The notes below the pieces were generated by a model. The model was not told the DNA's origin and ran no database searches. It saw only the letters and a list, made by a program, of their open reading frames with translations. Shown here in pieces: positions 25,777 to 34,317 of a DNA stretch of 36,555 bases. Positions within the stretch are counted from its first letter, which is position 1; each line of letters begins with the position of its first letter. The position numbers and the translations under genes were made by a program. Source of the DNA: Patescibacteria group bacterium. Its GTDB lineage: Bacteria > Patescibacteriota > Microgenomatia > UBA1400 > PJMF01. The DNA is taken from contig JAHIVK010000028.1 of assembly GCA_018816385.1 (NCBI GenBank), positions 1-36,555 on the forward strand, given 5' to 3'.

Positions 25777-26982
25777 ATGTATCGTTCACGTAGTTCGTTC
25801 TCGAACTCAAATAGAAATTTCCGAAGTGGAAATCGGAGTCATTTTAGTGGATTCTCTAGAGGCTCCAGAGGCAGAATGGGTTCTTTTAATCCAACGATGT
25901 TGGTTAAAAAAGCTGCCACTGAACCAATGCCAGTCTCTTCCTACACCGCCATCAACCAATTTGATAGTTTTGTTCTCCATCCCCAACTCATGCAAAATGT
26001 GCTAGATCGAGGTTATAAAGATCTGACACCAGTTCAAGATCAAGTTATACCCTTAGTTTTGTCTGGTAAAGATGTGGTGGGAATTGCCAGTACCGGCACA
26101 GGTAAAACTGCTGCCTTTTTAATTCCTCTGATTCATAATTTATTTAGTCAACCTTCAGGCAGGGTCTTAATCATGGCTCCCACCAGAGAGTTAGCCGTCC
26201 AAATTGACTCTGAGTTTAGATTGTTTGCTAGAGGCATGGGACTTTATTCAAGTTTGTGTATTGGTGGAGCTTCCATGTCCAGACAAATCGATTCACTGCG
26301 CAGAGGGGCTGATTTTGTGATTGGCACTCCCGGCAGATTAGTTGATTTAGAAAAACGTCGGATTTTAAACTTCAATTCCTTTTCGGTCATCGTCTTAGAC
26401 GAAGTTGATCAAATGTTAGACATGGGTTTTATACCAGTTATGAAGTATGTGATTGCCAAATTACCTCAAAATCGTCATTCATTATTTTTCTCTGCTACTT
26501 TGCCCAGCAAATTAGATGGCATTGTTAATAGCTTCTTAACTAATCCAGTTCAAGTCAAGGTATCAGCCGAAAAATCTTCGGCTCATGTCAACCAAGATAT
26601 CGTCAAGATAAATGGTCAATCAAAAGTTGAAGTCCTACATGATTTATTAAATAGAGATGGTTTTGACAAAGTTTTAGTCTTTGGTCGCACTAAGTACGGT
26701 TTAGATAAATTAGCTCGGGCCTTATTTGCTAAAGGTCTGAAAGTGGCCGCTATTCATGGCAATAAATCCCAAGGACAGCGCCAAAGAGCTTTGAAACAAT
26801 TCAAAGACAACTATGTTCAAGTTTTGTTAGCCACCGATATCGCTTCCAGAGGCTTAGATATCGATAGCGTATCTCACGTCATCAATTACGATCTACCTCA
26901 AACCTACGAAGACTACATTCACCGGATTGGCCGAACTGGTCGAGCCAACAAAACCGGCACCGCACTCAGTTTTGTAGATTAA
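25777..26982 (+). CDS. DEAD-box-family ATP-dependent RNA helicase (motif II DEVD)
   Basis: ASTGTGKTAAFLIP, MAPTRELAVQ, VLDEVDQMLDMGF, FFSATLP, TDIASRGLDI, YIHRIGRTGRA; Arg/Gly/Ser-rich N-terminus. Confidence 0.96.
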   Translation: MYRSRSSFSNSNRNFRSGNRSHFSGFSRGSRGRMGSFNPTMLVKKAATEPMPVSSYTAINQFDSFVLHPQLMQNVLDRGYKDLTPVQDQVIPLVLSGKDVVGIASTGTGKTAAFLIPLIHNLFSQPSGRVLIMAPTRELAVQIDSEFRLFARGMGLYSSLCIGGASMSRQIDSLRRGADFVIGTPGRLVDLEKRRILNFNSFSVIVLDEVDQMLDMGFIPVMKYVIAKLPQNRHSLFFSATLPSKLDGIVNSFLTNPVQVKVSAEKSSAHVNQDIVKINGQSKVEVLHDLLNRDGFDKVLVFGRTKYGLDKLARALFAKGLKVAAIHGNKSQGQRQRALKQFKDNYVQVLLATDIASRGLDIDSVSHVINYDLPQTYEDYIHRIGRTGRANKTGTALSFVD

Positions 26983-26994
26983 GCTTCTGGAGAT

Positions 26995-27133
26995 TGTCAT
27001 TCCCGCGTTAGCCCTTGTCATTCCCGCGTAGCGGGAATCCAGTGGATTCCCCCCGCCTAGGCGGGGGGAATGACAATGAGTGTGGGGGAGGGAATGACAA
27101 TACGCTTGTCATCCTCGCGCCAGCGAGGATCAG
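26995..27133. repeat. REP-like GC-rich palindromic repeat cluster (GTCATTCCCGCG...GGGAATCC)
   Basis: Two TGTCATTCCCGCG, ATTCCCGCGTAGCGGGAAT, GGATTCCCCCCGCCTAGGCGGGGGGAATGACA, and CATCCTCGCGCCAGCGAGGAT palindromes. Confidence 0.8.
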
Positions 27134-27149
27134 TCTTTACCCGTATAAT

Positions 27150-27908
27150 ATGGGTGTGCCAAACAAGATATTAAATTCTTCAAAATACGAAGCCTTTCAT
27201 GCTCAAAGTCGACCACTACTAGCTATTCCAAAAAAAACTAACTTTACCTATCACTTAATTTTTGATTTTTTAGACCGACATTTACCCAACAAAAAATTAA
27301 AAGTTTTGGATATCGGGTGTGGGGTCGGTCCCATATCTTTTTACTTAGCTAATCAGAATCATCAAATTACAGGCATTGATATTGCCCAACAAGCTATTAA
27401 ATCTGCCAATCAGACTAAGAGAGGACTTGGAATTAGAAATGTCAAGTTTATGATCGGAGATATTAGTCAAATGAAATTAACCAATAGTTATGATTTGATC
27501 ATTCTAAGCGAAGTTATCGAACATATAGTAGATGATAAATTACTATTGCATCAAATATCAAAATATTTAAACAAAAATGGCAGATTTATTATCACTACTC
27601 CATCAACTAACGCCCCTTTATATAAATTGGGCTTGTTGAATGACTTTGATCAAAGAGTTGGACATTTGCGAAGATACTCGCCAAGTAGTTTAAACAAACT
27701 CATAGTAGAATCAGGGTTTAAAACTAAAGTCATTAAACCGAGTGAGGGAATTTTGCGTAATTATTTATTCACTTTACTACTATGGAGCTGGCCGATGAAA
27801 GCTATTCAGAAATTTTCATTGTTGGGCAACTCAGTCACATTGATTGATAACATCTTGGTCAAACTGTTGGGTGAAAGTAATTACTTAGTATTGGCACAAA
27901 AGTCATGA
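27150..27908 (+). CDS. Class I SAM-dependent methyltransferase
   Basis: KVLDIGCGVGPISFYLANQNHQITGIDIAQQAIKSA, YDLIILSEVIEHIVDDKLLLHQI. Start after the repeat (ATG 27150 or GTG 27156). Confidence 0.9.
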   Translation: MGVPNKILNSSKYEAFHAQSRPLLAIPKKTNFTYHLIFDFLDRHLPNKKLKVLDIGCGVGPISFYLANQNHQITGIDIAQQAIKSANQTKRGLGIRNVKFMIGDISQMKLTNSYDLIILSEVIEHIVDDKLLLHQISKYLNKNGRFIITTPSTNAPLYKLGLLNDFDQRVGHLRRYSPSSLNKLIVESGFKTKVIKPSEGILRNYLFTLLLWSWPMKAIQKFSLLGNSVTLIDNILVKLLGESNYLVLAQKS

Positions 27909-28963
27909 AAATCCTCTTTTTCTCTAGATTATATAATCCTCACATTGGTGGAGTCGAAAAACATGTAGAAAGCTTGGGTCTGGAGCTAAGTAAAAAGAAA
28001 CACCAAGTCACTATTATCACTGAAGGCTATCAGCCGAACCTGCCTTCAATGGAGGCTAAACATAGGATAAAAATTTACAGAATCCCTACGCACAAAACAA
28101 CAGAAAAAGATAAAAAGTGGTTAATTTGGCGATGGCTGTGGCAACATATAAATTTGTTAAAGAGTGCAGACATCATTCATGTTCACGATGTTGGTTATTG
28201 GTGGCTACCTTACCGATTCGTTTTTCCATTGAAGAAAGTCTTCATGACTTTCCACGGCTATGAAGGTACTAGCTCACCAACTATCTTAGCCATTGTCCAA
28301 CGTAAAATTAGTGAATGGTTATCATCAGGCACGATTGGTGTGGGCGATTTTATGCGAACTTGGTACAGGGCTCAACCCAATTTAGTTAGTTATGGAGCGG
28401 TCCAATCCTCCCAATTGCTCAAATCGCCCACACAATCTAATTGCCAATTATTTCGAGCCATCTATCTCGGTCGTTTAAGCCAAGATATCGGTATCATGAC
28501 CTATTTACAAGCTCTCAAAATCCTGCAAAAGCAAGGTGTCAAAATTAAATTGGATGTTTTTGGCGACGGACATCAATTCATTGAAGCTAAACAATTTGTC
28601 AAAAAAAATAAACTCAACGTCATATTTAAAGGCATGGTCAAAAACGCCAATCAGTATTTGCCCAATTACAAGTTGGCTTTTGTCTCTAGTTACCTAGCAA
28701 TTCTAGAAGCTATGCGGGCTCAAGTGCCAGTGATTGCCGTTTTTAATAATCAAATCAAACAAGATTATTTAACTTGTCATCCCCAAGCCAAAAACATGCT
28801 CATCACCAATCGGCCAATAGTCATTGCATACAATATTAACCAATTAATTGAGAAGGAAAAAATAAACAGAGCCAAATTAACACTAGCTTATAACTGGGCT
28901 AAAACTCAAACTTGGCAAAATTTAACCACTCAATATTTAAAACTTTGGCAAACTAAAGCGTAA
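27905..28963 (+). CDS. Glycosyltransferase family 4-like
   Basis: FFSRLYNPHIGGVEKHVESLGLELSKKKHQVTIIT, IIHVHDVGYWWLP, FRAIYLGRLSQDIGIMTYLQALKIL, FVSSYLAILEAMRAQVPVIA. Confidence 0.9.
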   Translation: MKILFFSRLYNPHIGGVEKHVESLGLELSKKKHQVTIITEGYQPNLPSMEAKHRIKIYRIPTHKTTEKDKKWLIWRWLWQHINLLKSADIIHVHDVGYWWLPYRFVFPLKKVFMTFHGYEGTSSPTILAIVQRKISEWLSSGTIGVGDFMRTWYRAQPNLVSYGAVQSSQLLKSPTQSNCQLFRAIYLGRLSQDIGIMTYLQALKILQKQGVKIKLDVFGDGHQFIEAKQFVKKNKLNVIFKGMVKNANQYLPNYKLAFVSSYLAILEAMRAQVPVIAVFNNQIKQDYLTCHPQAKNMLITNRPIVIAYNINQLIEKEKINRAKLTLAYNWAKTQTWQNLTTQYLKLWQTKA

Positions 28964-28979
28964 ATAAAACATAATAGGT

Positions 28980-31103
28980 TCAATTTCCTGCTGAACAATC
29001 GCTTGGGCAGTTTGTTTTTGTTTCACCATAATCAGGTTCACAAATATTATTGCCACATCCTATTTGTTTGGTTTTATCACCCGATGTTTCATTTAATTCT
29101 TGGTTGGGCTGGTCAGTGAAACTAAATTCTTGTTGATTTTTTACATTGATAACTACAGAAATTATAGTTAACACAAATAATATGCCACAAATTGCACTTA
29201 GAATAACCACTACTTGCTTATTTAGTTTGACTGGCTTTTGAAGTTTATCTTTAACTTCGATCTCCAATGATGGCTGTTGTTTATGAGATTTTAATTTTGA
29301 AACAACATCCAGTTTGATAATTAAAATATATCCACCTAAAATTATTAACGATATTGCAAATCCAAATCCCAACAACATACCCGGCCATACGTCTGTGTTG
29401 ACAACATTAGCATCATTAATTGGTTCAAAATTAATACTATTATCTGTTTGATCATTGTCACGCATATTATTAACAGCTTCTGGAATGGGTTCTTTAATTT
29501 CTTGACAAGTGACTGGTTGTAAATTCATATCGAATGATTCAAAAAAGTAAACCGAGCCTGCGGTACCAACTGCAATATATTGGCCATTGCCAGAAATATC
29601 AATTTCTTCCACATACTCATTAAAATCAATATCCGATCTTTCAGAGACTCCTTTTTGAAAAATGTGTAGCTGGCTGTCAGTGCCACCTGTAGCCACAAAA
29701 CTGCCATCATCAGCAATATCTATACCTCCAAGAGCTGCATCTACTTTCCAATGCGAAACTGGAACATTAGAAGATTTTTCAAAAATATAGACATCACCTC
29801 TGAATGTGGCACCCCCCATATATTGACCATCTGGGGTGATATTCAAAGCTCTAAATGAGCTACCATACGGCGCTGGAAATTTCCAAATTGGAGTAGTTGA
29901 ATCCTGTGAAAAAAGGAAAACTGCCCCAGCGTCCGATTCACTCCCAACCGCAATATATTGACCGTCAGCCGAAACTTTAGCTCTATGAACTGGAGAATCT
30001 CTGGTTAACATATCGCTTCTAATAATCGGCTGGTTAGAATCCTTACCGAACAAGTAGAATCTCCGGTCAGGACAGCCGGTGGCACCAGAAATAAAACTAC
30101 CATCGTCAGATAATGAAACATCATGAAAATTACCGTCAGCATGATACTGCCATAAGGGAATTTGGCTTTTTTCGCTCCAAAATATTAATAAGTTAGTCGT
30201 TTCTGAAGACTTATAACCCTGGGCTGTACTGGAAACACTGCCTGCTGTGCCCATTGCCATATAATGACCATCTTTTGAAATGGCCACATTGTAAGCTTGG
30301 TTGCCACTGCCCCGGTAAATCCAGATAGGCTGATTACTTTGTTGGTCAAAGAGAATTGCATTGCCACCAATTGAAGCAATTATTCGAGAACCATCGCCAG
30401 AAATATCAATCCCTCCCTTAACATCACCAGGTCTTTCTTCAATCCCCTCATAAACCCAAACTGGCTTTTCTGGTGCTGATGTATCAAACAAATATATTTT
30501 TTTGTGAGTTTTGGCGGCTAAATACTTGCCATCATCGCTTAAAGCTACTCCTCCTACCCATTCGTCTTTGACATCATATGATAAAATTTTTGTTTCCGAA
30601 GCCACATCAACCACCGCTATTTCATTATTTTCAAAAGAGCTATTAAAAAGTACTGGTCCATTGTCTGGTGAATCAATAATATTACTCCTGGTTTTGCCCA
30701 AACCATTGGAGGCTTCAAAATAATAGAAGTTTGAACCAAGTTTATTGGGTACATATTGGTAGATATACTTAACTCCATTAATATAATTATTCTCTTCAGG
30801 ATTCTCCTTCTCCATGTCAATCATTTTGCCATTAAAATAAATCTTGACATATGCTGGCGAACGACCTTTTTCATCTAAATAAATAACCGAATAAGTGTAC
30901 CTTTGACAAACTGGTCCCCAGTTGGGATAAACGTGACCATTTACTAACTTAGGATCATCTGGGGAAACCTCAAGTTTGGGAATATTTTGACCAGAAGGAA
31001 GACTGGCTTTATCTTCAGCCGAAATGTTAACAGGATCAAAAACTAACGCAATTAGACAAAGCGAAAATAAAATAAGGCAATTTCTAAGTACTTTAAACAT
31101 CAA
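28980..31103 (-). CDS. Large secreted, membrane-anchored beta-propeller protein with C-terminal Cys-rich motif
   Basis: Signal peptide; repeated (D)G(K/S)YxAxG/ATxxxxxYLF blades; TM near the C-terminus; IGCGNNICEPDYGETKTNCPSDC. Confidence 0.87.
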   Translation of the reverse strand: MMFKVLRNCLILFSLCLIALVFDPVNISAEDKASLPSGQNIPKLEVSPDDPKLVNGHVYPNWGPVCQRYTYSVIYLDEKGRSPAYVKIYFNGKMIDMEKENPEENNYINGVKYIYQYVPNKLGSNFYYFEASNGLGKTRSNIIDSPDNGPVLFNSSFENNEIAVVDVASETKILSYDVKDEWVGGVALSDDGKYLAAKTHKKIYLFDTSAPEKPVWVYEGIEERPGDVKGGIDISGDGSRIIASIGGNAILFDQQSNQPIWIYRGSGNQAYNVAISKDGHYMAMGTAGSVSSTAQGYKSSETTNLLIFWSEKSQIPLWQYHADGNFHDVSLSDDGSFISGATGCPDRRFYLFGKDSNQPIIRSDMLTRDSPVHRAKVSADGQYIAVGSESDAGAVFLFSQDSTTPIWKFPAPYGSSFRALNITPDGQYMGGATFRGDVYIFEKSSNVPVSHWKVDAALGGIDIADDGSFVATGGTDSQLHIFQKGVSERSDIDFNEYVEEIDISGNGQYIAVGTAGSVYFFESFDMNLQPVTCQEIKEPIPEAVNNMRDNDQTDNSINFEPINDANVVNTDVWPGMLLGFGFAISLIILGGYILIIKLDVVSKLKSHKQQPSLEIEVKDKLQKPVKLNKQVVVILSAICGILFVLTIISVVINVKNQQEFSFTDQPNQELNETSGDKTKQIGCGNNICEPDYGETKTNCPSDCSAGN

Positions 31104-31200
31104 CTGAGTTAATTGTATAGACTTTAATACAAACAGTAAATCACTTCACTCAACACTATCCGAGCTCGCCATTGAAAAACAGTTAATTATTGGTTATATT

Positions 31201-31282
31201 AAGCTTAATTGCGAAATAAGGGAAACGGTTACCTATGCCATCTTTTATAATTAACTCATTTCTTATTTCGCAAGGCAAGTCT
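31201..31282. repeat. MITE-like element copy C (short)
   Basis: AAGCTTAATTGCGAAATAAG at left; inverted AGACTTGCCTTGCGAAATAAG at right; 5' half GCGAAATAAGGGAAACGGTTACCTATGCCATCTTTTAT matches copy B. Confidence 0.7.
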
Positions 31283-31292
31283 ATTAAAGTGA

Positions 31293-31544
31293 ATGAAAAA
31301 TAAAAATACGGCTATACTGCTCACTCTCTTGCTTCCCGGGCTTGGCCACATATATTTACGCAAATATTTCGATGGGGTGACTCTTGGTGGCGCCACCATT
31401 CTTGTCTGGATTGTTCTTTGTTTTGTCAACACTTCAATGAATATTTTTTCGGGCAGGGGACTTATTATCACTTCCGCCTTAATTTTCCTGTATGCCTACT
31501 CGATTTTTGACGCTATGCGATTACTTAGAAAAAACAAAGTTTAA
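31293..31544 (+). CDS. Small multi-TM protein
   Basis: AILLTLLLPGLGHIYLRKYFDGVTLGGATILVWIVLCFV...SALIFLYAYSIFDAMRLLRK. Confidence 0.75.
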   Translation: MKNKNTAILLTLLLPGLGHIYLRKYFDGVTLGGATILVWIVLCFVNTSMNIFSGRGLIITSALIFLYAYSIFDAMRLLRKNKV

Positions 31545-31545
31545 A

Positions 31546-32463
31546 ATGACGCTTTTACTCATTGGAGTTTTTGTTTTTATCATGATCGGGTTATACCGCG
31601 GTTATCAAGAAGCCGTAAATAAAAAAAGGTATTTAGTCTTGACCGGTATTGGACTGCTGGTGCCAATTTTAGCTCTTTTTCTCTTTGGCCCTCTTTTGCT
31701 TATCTCTCCTTTGAAACCCGGATTTGCCCAGATCAATCGGGGCGATAATATTACCATCTTCTATCCTGCCTCAAACAAACAAATACCACTCAAGCGTACG
31801 GCGGATGGCAAACATCAGGAAGCAAAACTTATCAGTCAACAAGAGGCGTCGCAGATGGCATTACTCTATACGCAGAAAGCGGTTGATAAAAATGAAGAGT
31901 TTTATCAAGTACCGGTTAATGCCAAGGTTTTACTGGTTTTAGGCGAAACTGATCTTTTTAGATATGGCGGGGTTATGCAGGGCGGAGGCACAGGTAATGA
32001 GTACGGCATTGTGATTGACGAAGTTTTTCTCAACGAAAAGCTTATCGCCCACGAACTTTCCCATGATGTAATTCGCAATTTACTGGGACCTATCAACTCC
32101 TTTAAACTTCCAACCTGGTTTGACGAGGGAATGGCCACCTATATTGCCGGTCAAAATGAATATCTATCCGAAGGAGAGGCCAAAGATATGCTGGTCCAAG
32201 GCGCGTATGTCCGCGATTTGAGCCGATGGGAGGGTTTCTTTGGTCATCTGCGCTGGAAGTTCACAGATATTCGGGAACCCCGCAAAACTTATGGTCAGGC
32301 ATATTTATTCATCAAATACCTATTTGACACCTACGGGGAGAATAAAATGTATCAGTTAATCGTGGCTATGAAAAGCGCTTCATTTAAGCGGGCATTTGAA
32401 CAGACACTAGGAGTTACTTCAAAAATGGCCAATGAGCAGTTTATCTCCAGCCTGGTTGAGTAG
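31546..32463 (+). CDS. Membrane-anchored MA-like gluzincin metallopeptidase
   Basis: LIAHELSHDVIRNLLGPINSFKLPTWFDEGMATYIAG (HExxH plus downstream Glu). ATG 31546, directly after the previous stop. Confidence 0.88.
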   Translation: MTLLLIGVFVFIMIGLYRGYQEAVNKKRYLVLTGIGLLVPILALFLFGPLLLISPLKPGFAQINRGDNITIFYPASNKQIPLKRTADGKHQEAKLISQQEASQMALLYTQKAVDKNEEFYQVPVNAKVLLVLGETDLFRYGGVMQGGGTGNEYGIVIDEVFLNEKLIAHELSHDVIRNLLGPINSFKLPTWFDEGMATYIAGQNEYLSEGEAKDMLVQGAYVRDLSRWEGFFGHLRWKFTDIREPRKTYGQAYLFIKYLFDTYGENKMYQLIVAMKSASFKRAFEQTLGVTSKMANEQFISSLVE

Positions 32464-32556
32464 ATCTAACGTCACCCATTAACTTGTGAGGCGCGCGGAT
32501 TCCATTGTGAATTTACGACCCAAAAATCTACATTTCTGATGTGATATAATTTGATG

Positions 32557-33393
32557 ATGATCAAACAAACTCCCAGCTCTGACCCAACCCAAGTTAACTA
32601 CAAAAGTCCCAAGAATGATATTTGGCAAGCGTATAAATCAGTCGTCTCCACCCTAAGTCAAGATGACCCTAGCGCCGGTTCTGTTAAACAAGCAGTAGCC
32701 AAACTGCCCGCCCAGTCCCCCAAACTCAAGAAACAGTTTCAACAAGTCGCAGATGATCTGTATCAAAACTTGAATAAATCGCTGGCTGACCTGCTGGGTC
32801 AATTTGAGCAAGCCTCTCTGGTGCTTGAACAGTTGCACACAGTCAAAGAAAAGCAACAAACAGAACTTTCGCAAGAGAAAGCGCGTCTGCTTGAAGATTT
32901 GAAAGAAACCCGGGAAAATAACTTGAAACTCCGCCAACGGGAAGCAGAAGAGTATGAGTACGACTTCAAAAAACGCCAAGAGCGTTTAGAAATAGGGTTG
33001 AAAGAATTAAGAGAGAAAACAGAGGCGAAATTATCGCAAAGGGAAATGGAGTTAAAAACAAAAGAAGATGAGCTCAATACTCTGCGCCAACAAGCCAAAG
33101 CTTTTGAAGAAAAAATCGCCTTGGCCGTGAAGCAAGCAGTGGCAGAAAACACCCAACAGCTTGAGCTGGTTTACAATCACTCCACAGCCTTGGCCGAACA
33201 AAAATATCAATCAGAAATTAAGATGAACCAACAAAAAATTAATGATCTTAACGCCTCAATTAAACAACAGCAACAAGAATCTCAACGCCTGCAAGCCGCT
33301 TCCGCCAGCATGAGCGCTAAATTAACCATGATTGCAGAAAAAGCTGTCACCAGAACCAACGCCACTCGGGACCAGCAAACTGTTGATAATTAG
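32557..33393 (+). CDS. Coiled-coil protein of unknown function
   Basis: Long heptad-rich region VLEQLHTVKEKQQTELSQEKARLLEDLKETRENNLKLRQREAEEYEYDFKKRQERLEIGLKEL; TATAAT 6 nt upstream. Confidence 0.82.
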   Translation: MIKQTPSSDPTQVNYKSPKNDIWQAYKSVVSTLSQDDPSAGSVKQAVAKLPAQSPKLKKQFQQVADDLYQNLNKSLADLLGQFEQASLVLEQLHTVKEKQQTELSQEKARLLEDLKETRENNLKLRQREAEEYEYDFKKRQERLEIGLKELREKTEAKLSQREMELKTKEDELNTLRQQAKAFEEKIALAVKQAVAENTQQLELVYNHSTALAEQKYQSEIKMNQQKINDLNASIKQQQQESQRLQAASASMSAKLTMIAEKAVTRTNATRDQQTVDN

Positions 33394-33438
33394 TCTGGTC
33401 GCAAAATTAGAAACGAGTTATAGCAACCTCAAAACCAA

Positions 33439-34317
33439 ATGCCAGGCAAACATCAATTTGAAAAACGCATAACTGCTGACCAAATTCCCATCAAACATCA
33501 GCCACCTGATTTATCGTTGCTCACAGGTTTAGTTTGGCAAAACAGCCACCTTTCTCATCAAAAATTAGCCAAATACTTGGCAGATAAACAGCCCTATACC
33601 GTTACTGTTATTTTAGACAACCTGTCGCCCCAGCTACGCAATTGCAAAACCCACGTTCAAAAAACCCTGCAAGTTCGAATGAGTCGCTACCGGGAACTTT
33701 TGCATCAATCATTAACTACCGAACTTGGGCAAGATGGGGCAAATGAACAATATCGGCAGTGGCTTGAAAAGTATAGACAACGTTGGCTCGACAAAGGTAA
33801 AACTAAAAGCCTGGATGAGTATATTTTGGAGTTGGAGATGGCGCCACGATATCAAGCAAATATCCAGAAACACTTTAAGAACATAGAAAAGTTAAAGCAG
33901 ACAAGATTTTTTGTCCATCGGGAACGATACTACAATCTGCCTGCACCAATTACGCGCGTCGATTGGCGAAGCCCGTATGACAATCTATTCATTTGGACAG
34001 AAGGCAATCAAAAATATGTGGCCAGAGGTGGTAGCGGTTCTTCTGGAGCTCGAGAAACTAATAGTCGCTTCATCTTTGCCTTAGGATTACTTAATCAAAA
34101 ACAGCCAATTTCTTCCCACCTATTTTTGTATAACAAAACAAACCAGCTACAACAACTTGCATCTTTTTCCTCTTTAACCGTGCCCAAATATGATATTGGA
34201 GCAAATTATGATCTGGAATCAATACTGGAAAAACAGTTGCTCCAAGGCACTCACTTAATTTGGTGGGAAGATTTTGATCAACTCAAAAAACTATTTATAG
34301 ATACAATTAACTCATGA
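33439..34317 (+). CDS. Hypothetical protein linked to SWIM gene
   Basis: Single ORF, 4-nt overlap with the SWIM gene; no recognised motif. Confidence 0.8.
   Translation: MPGKHQFEKRITADQIPIKHQPPDLSLLTGLVWQNSHLSHQKLAKYLADKQPYTVTVILDNLSPQLRNCKTHVQKTLQVRMSRYRELLHQSLTTELGQDGANEQYRQWLEKYRQRWLDKGKTKSLDEYILELEMAPRYQANIQKHFKNIEKLKQTRFFVHRERYYNLPAPITRVDWRSPYDNLFIWTEGNQKYVARGGSGSSGARETNSRFIFALGLLNQKQPISSHLFLYNKTNQLQQLASFSSLTVPKYDIGANYDLESILEKQLLQGTHLIWWEDFDQLKKLFIDTINS

Noticed and set aside
26995-27133. CRISPR array
   Set aside because: Repeats are inverted palindromes of unequal spacing without spacers; no cas genes in the window.
27015-27149. N-terminal 45 residues of the methyltransferase ORF
   Set aside because: Translation of the REP-like palindromes; real start is after the repeat.
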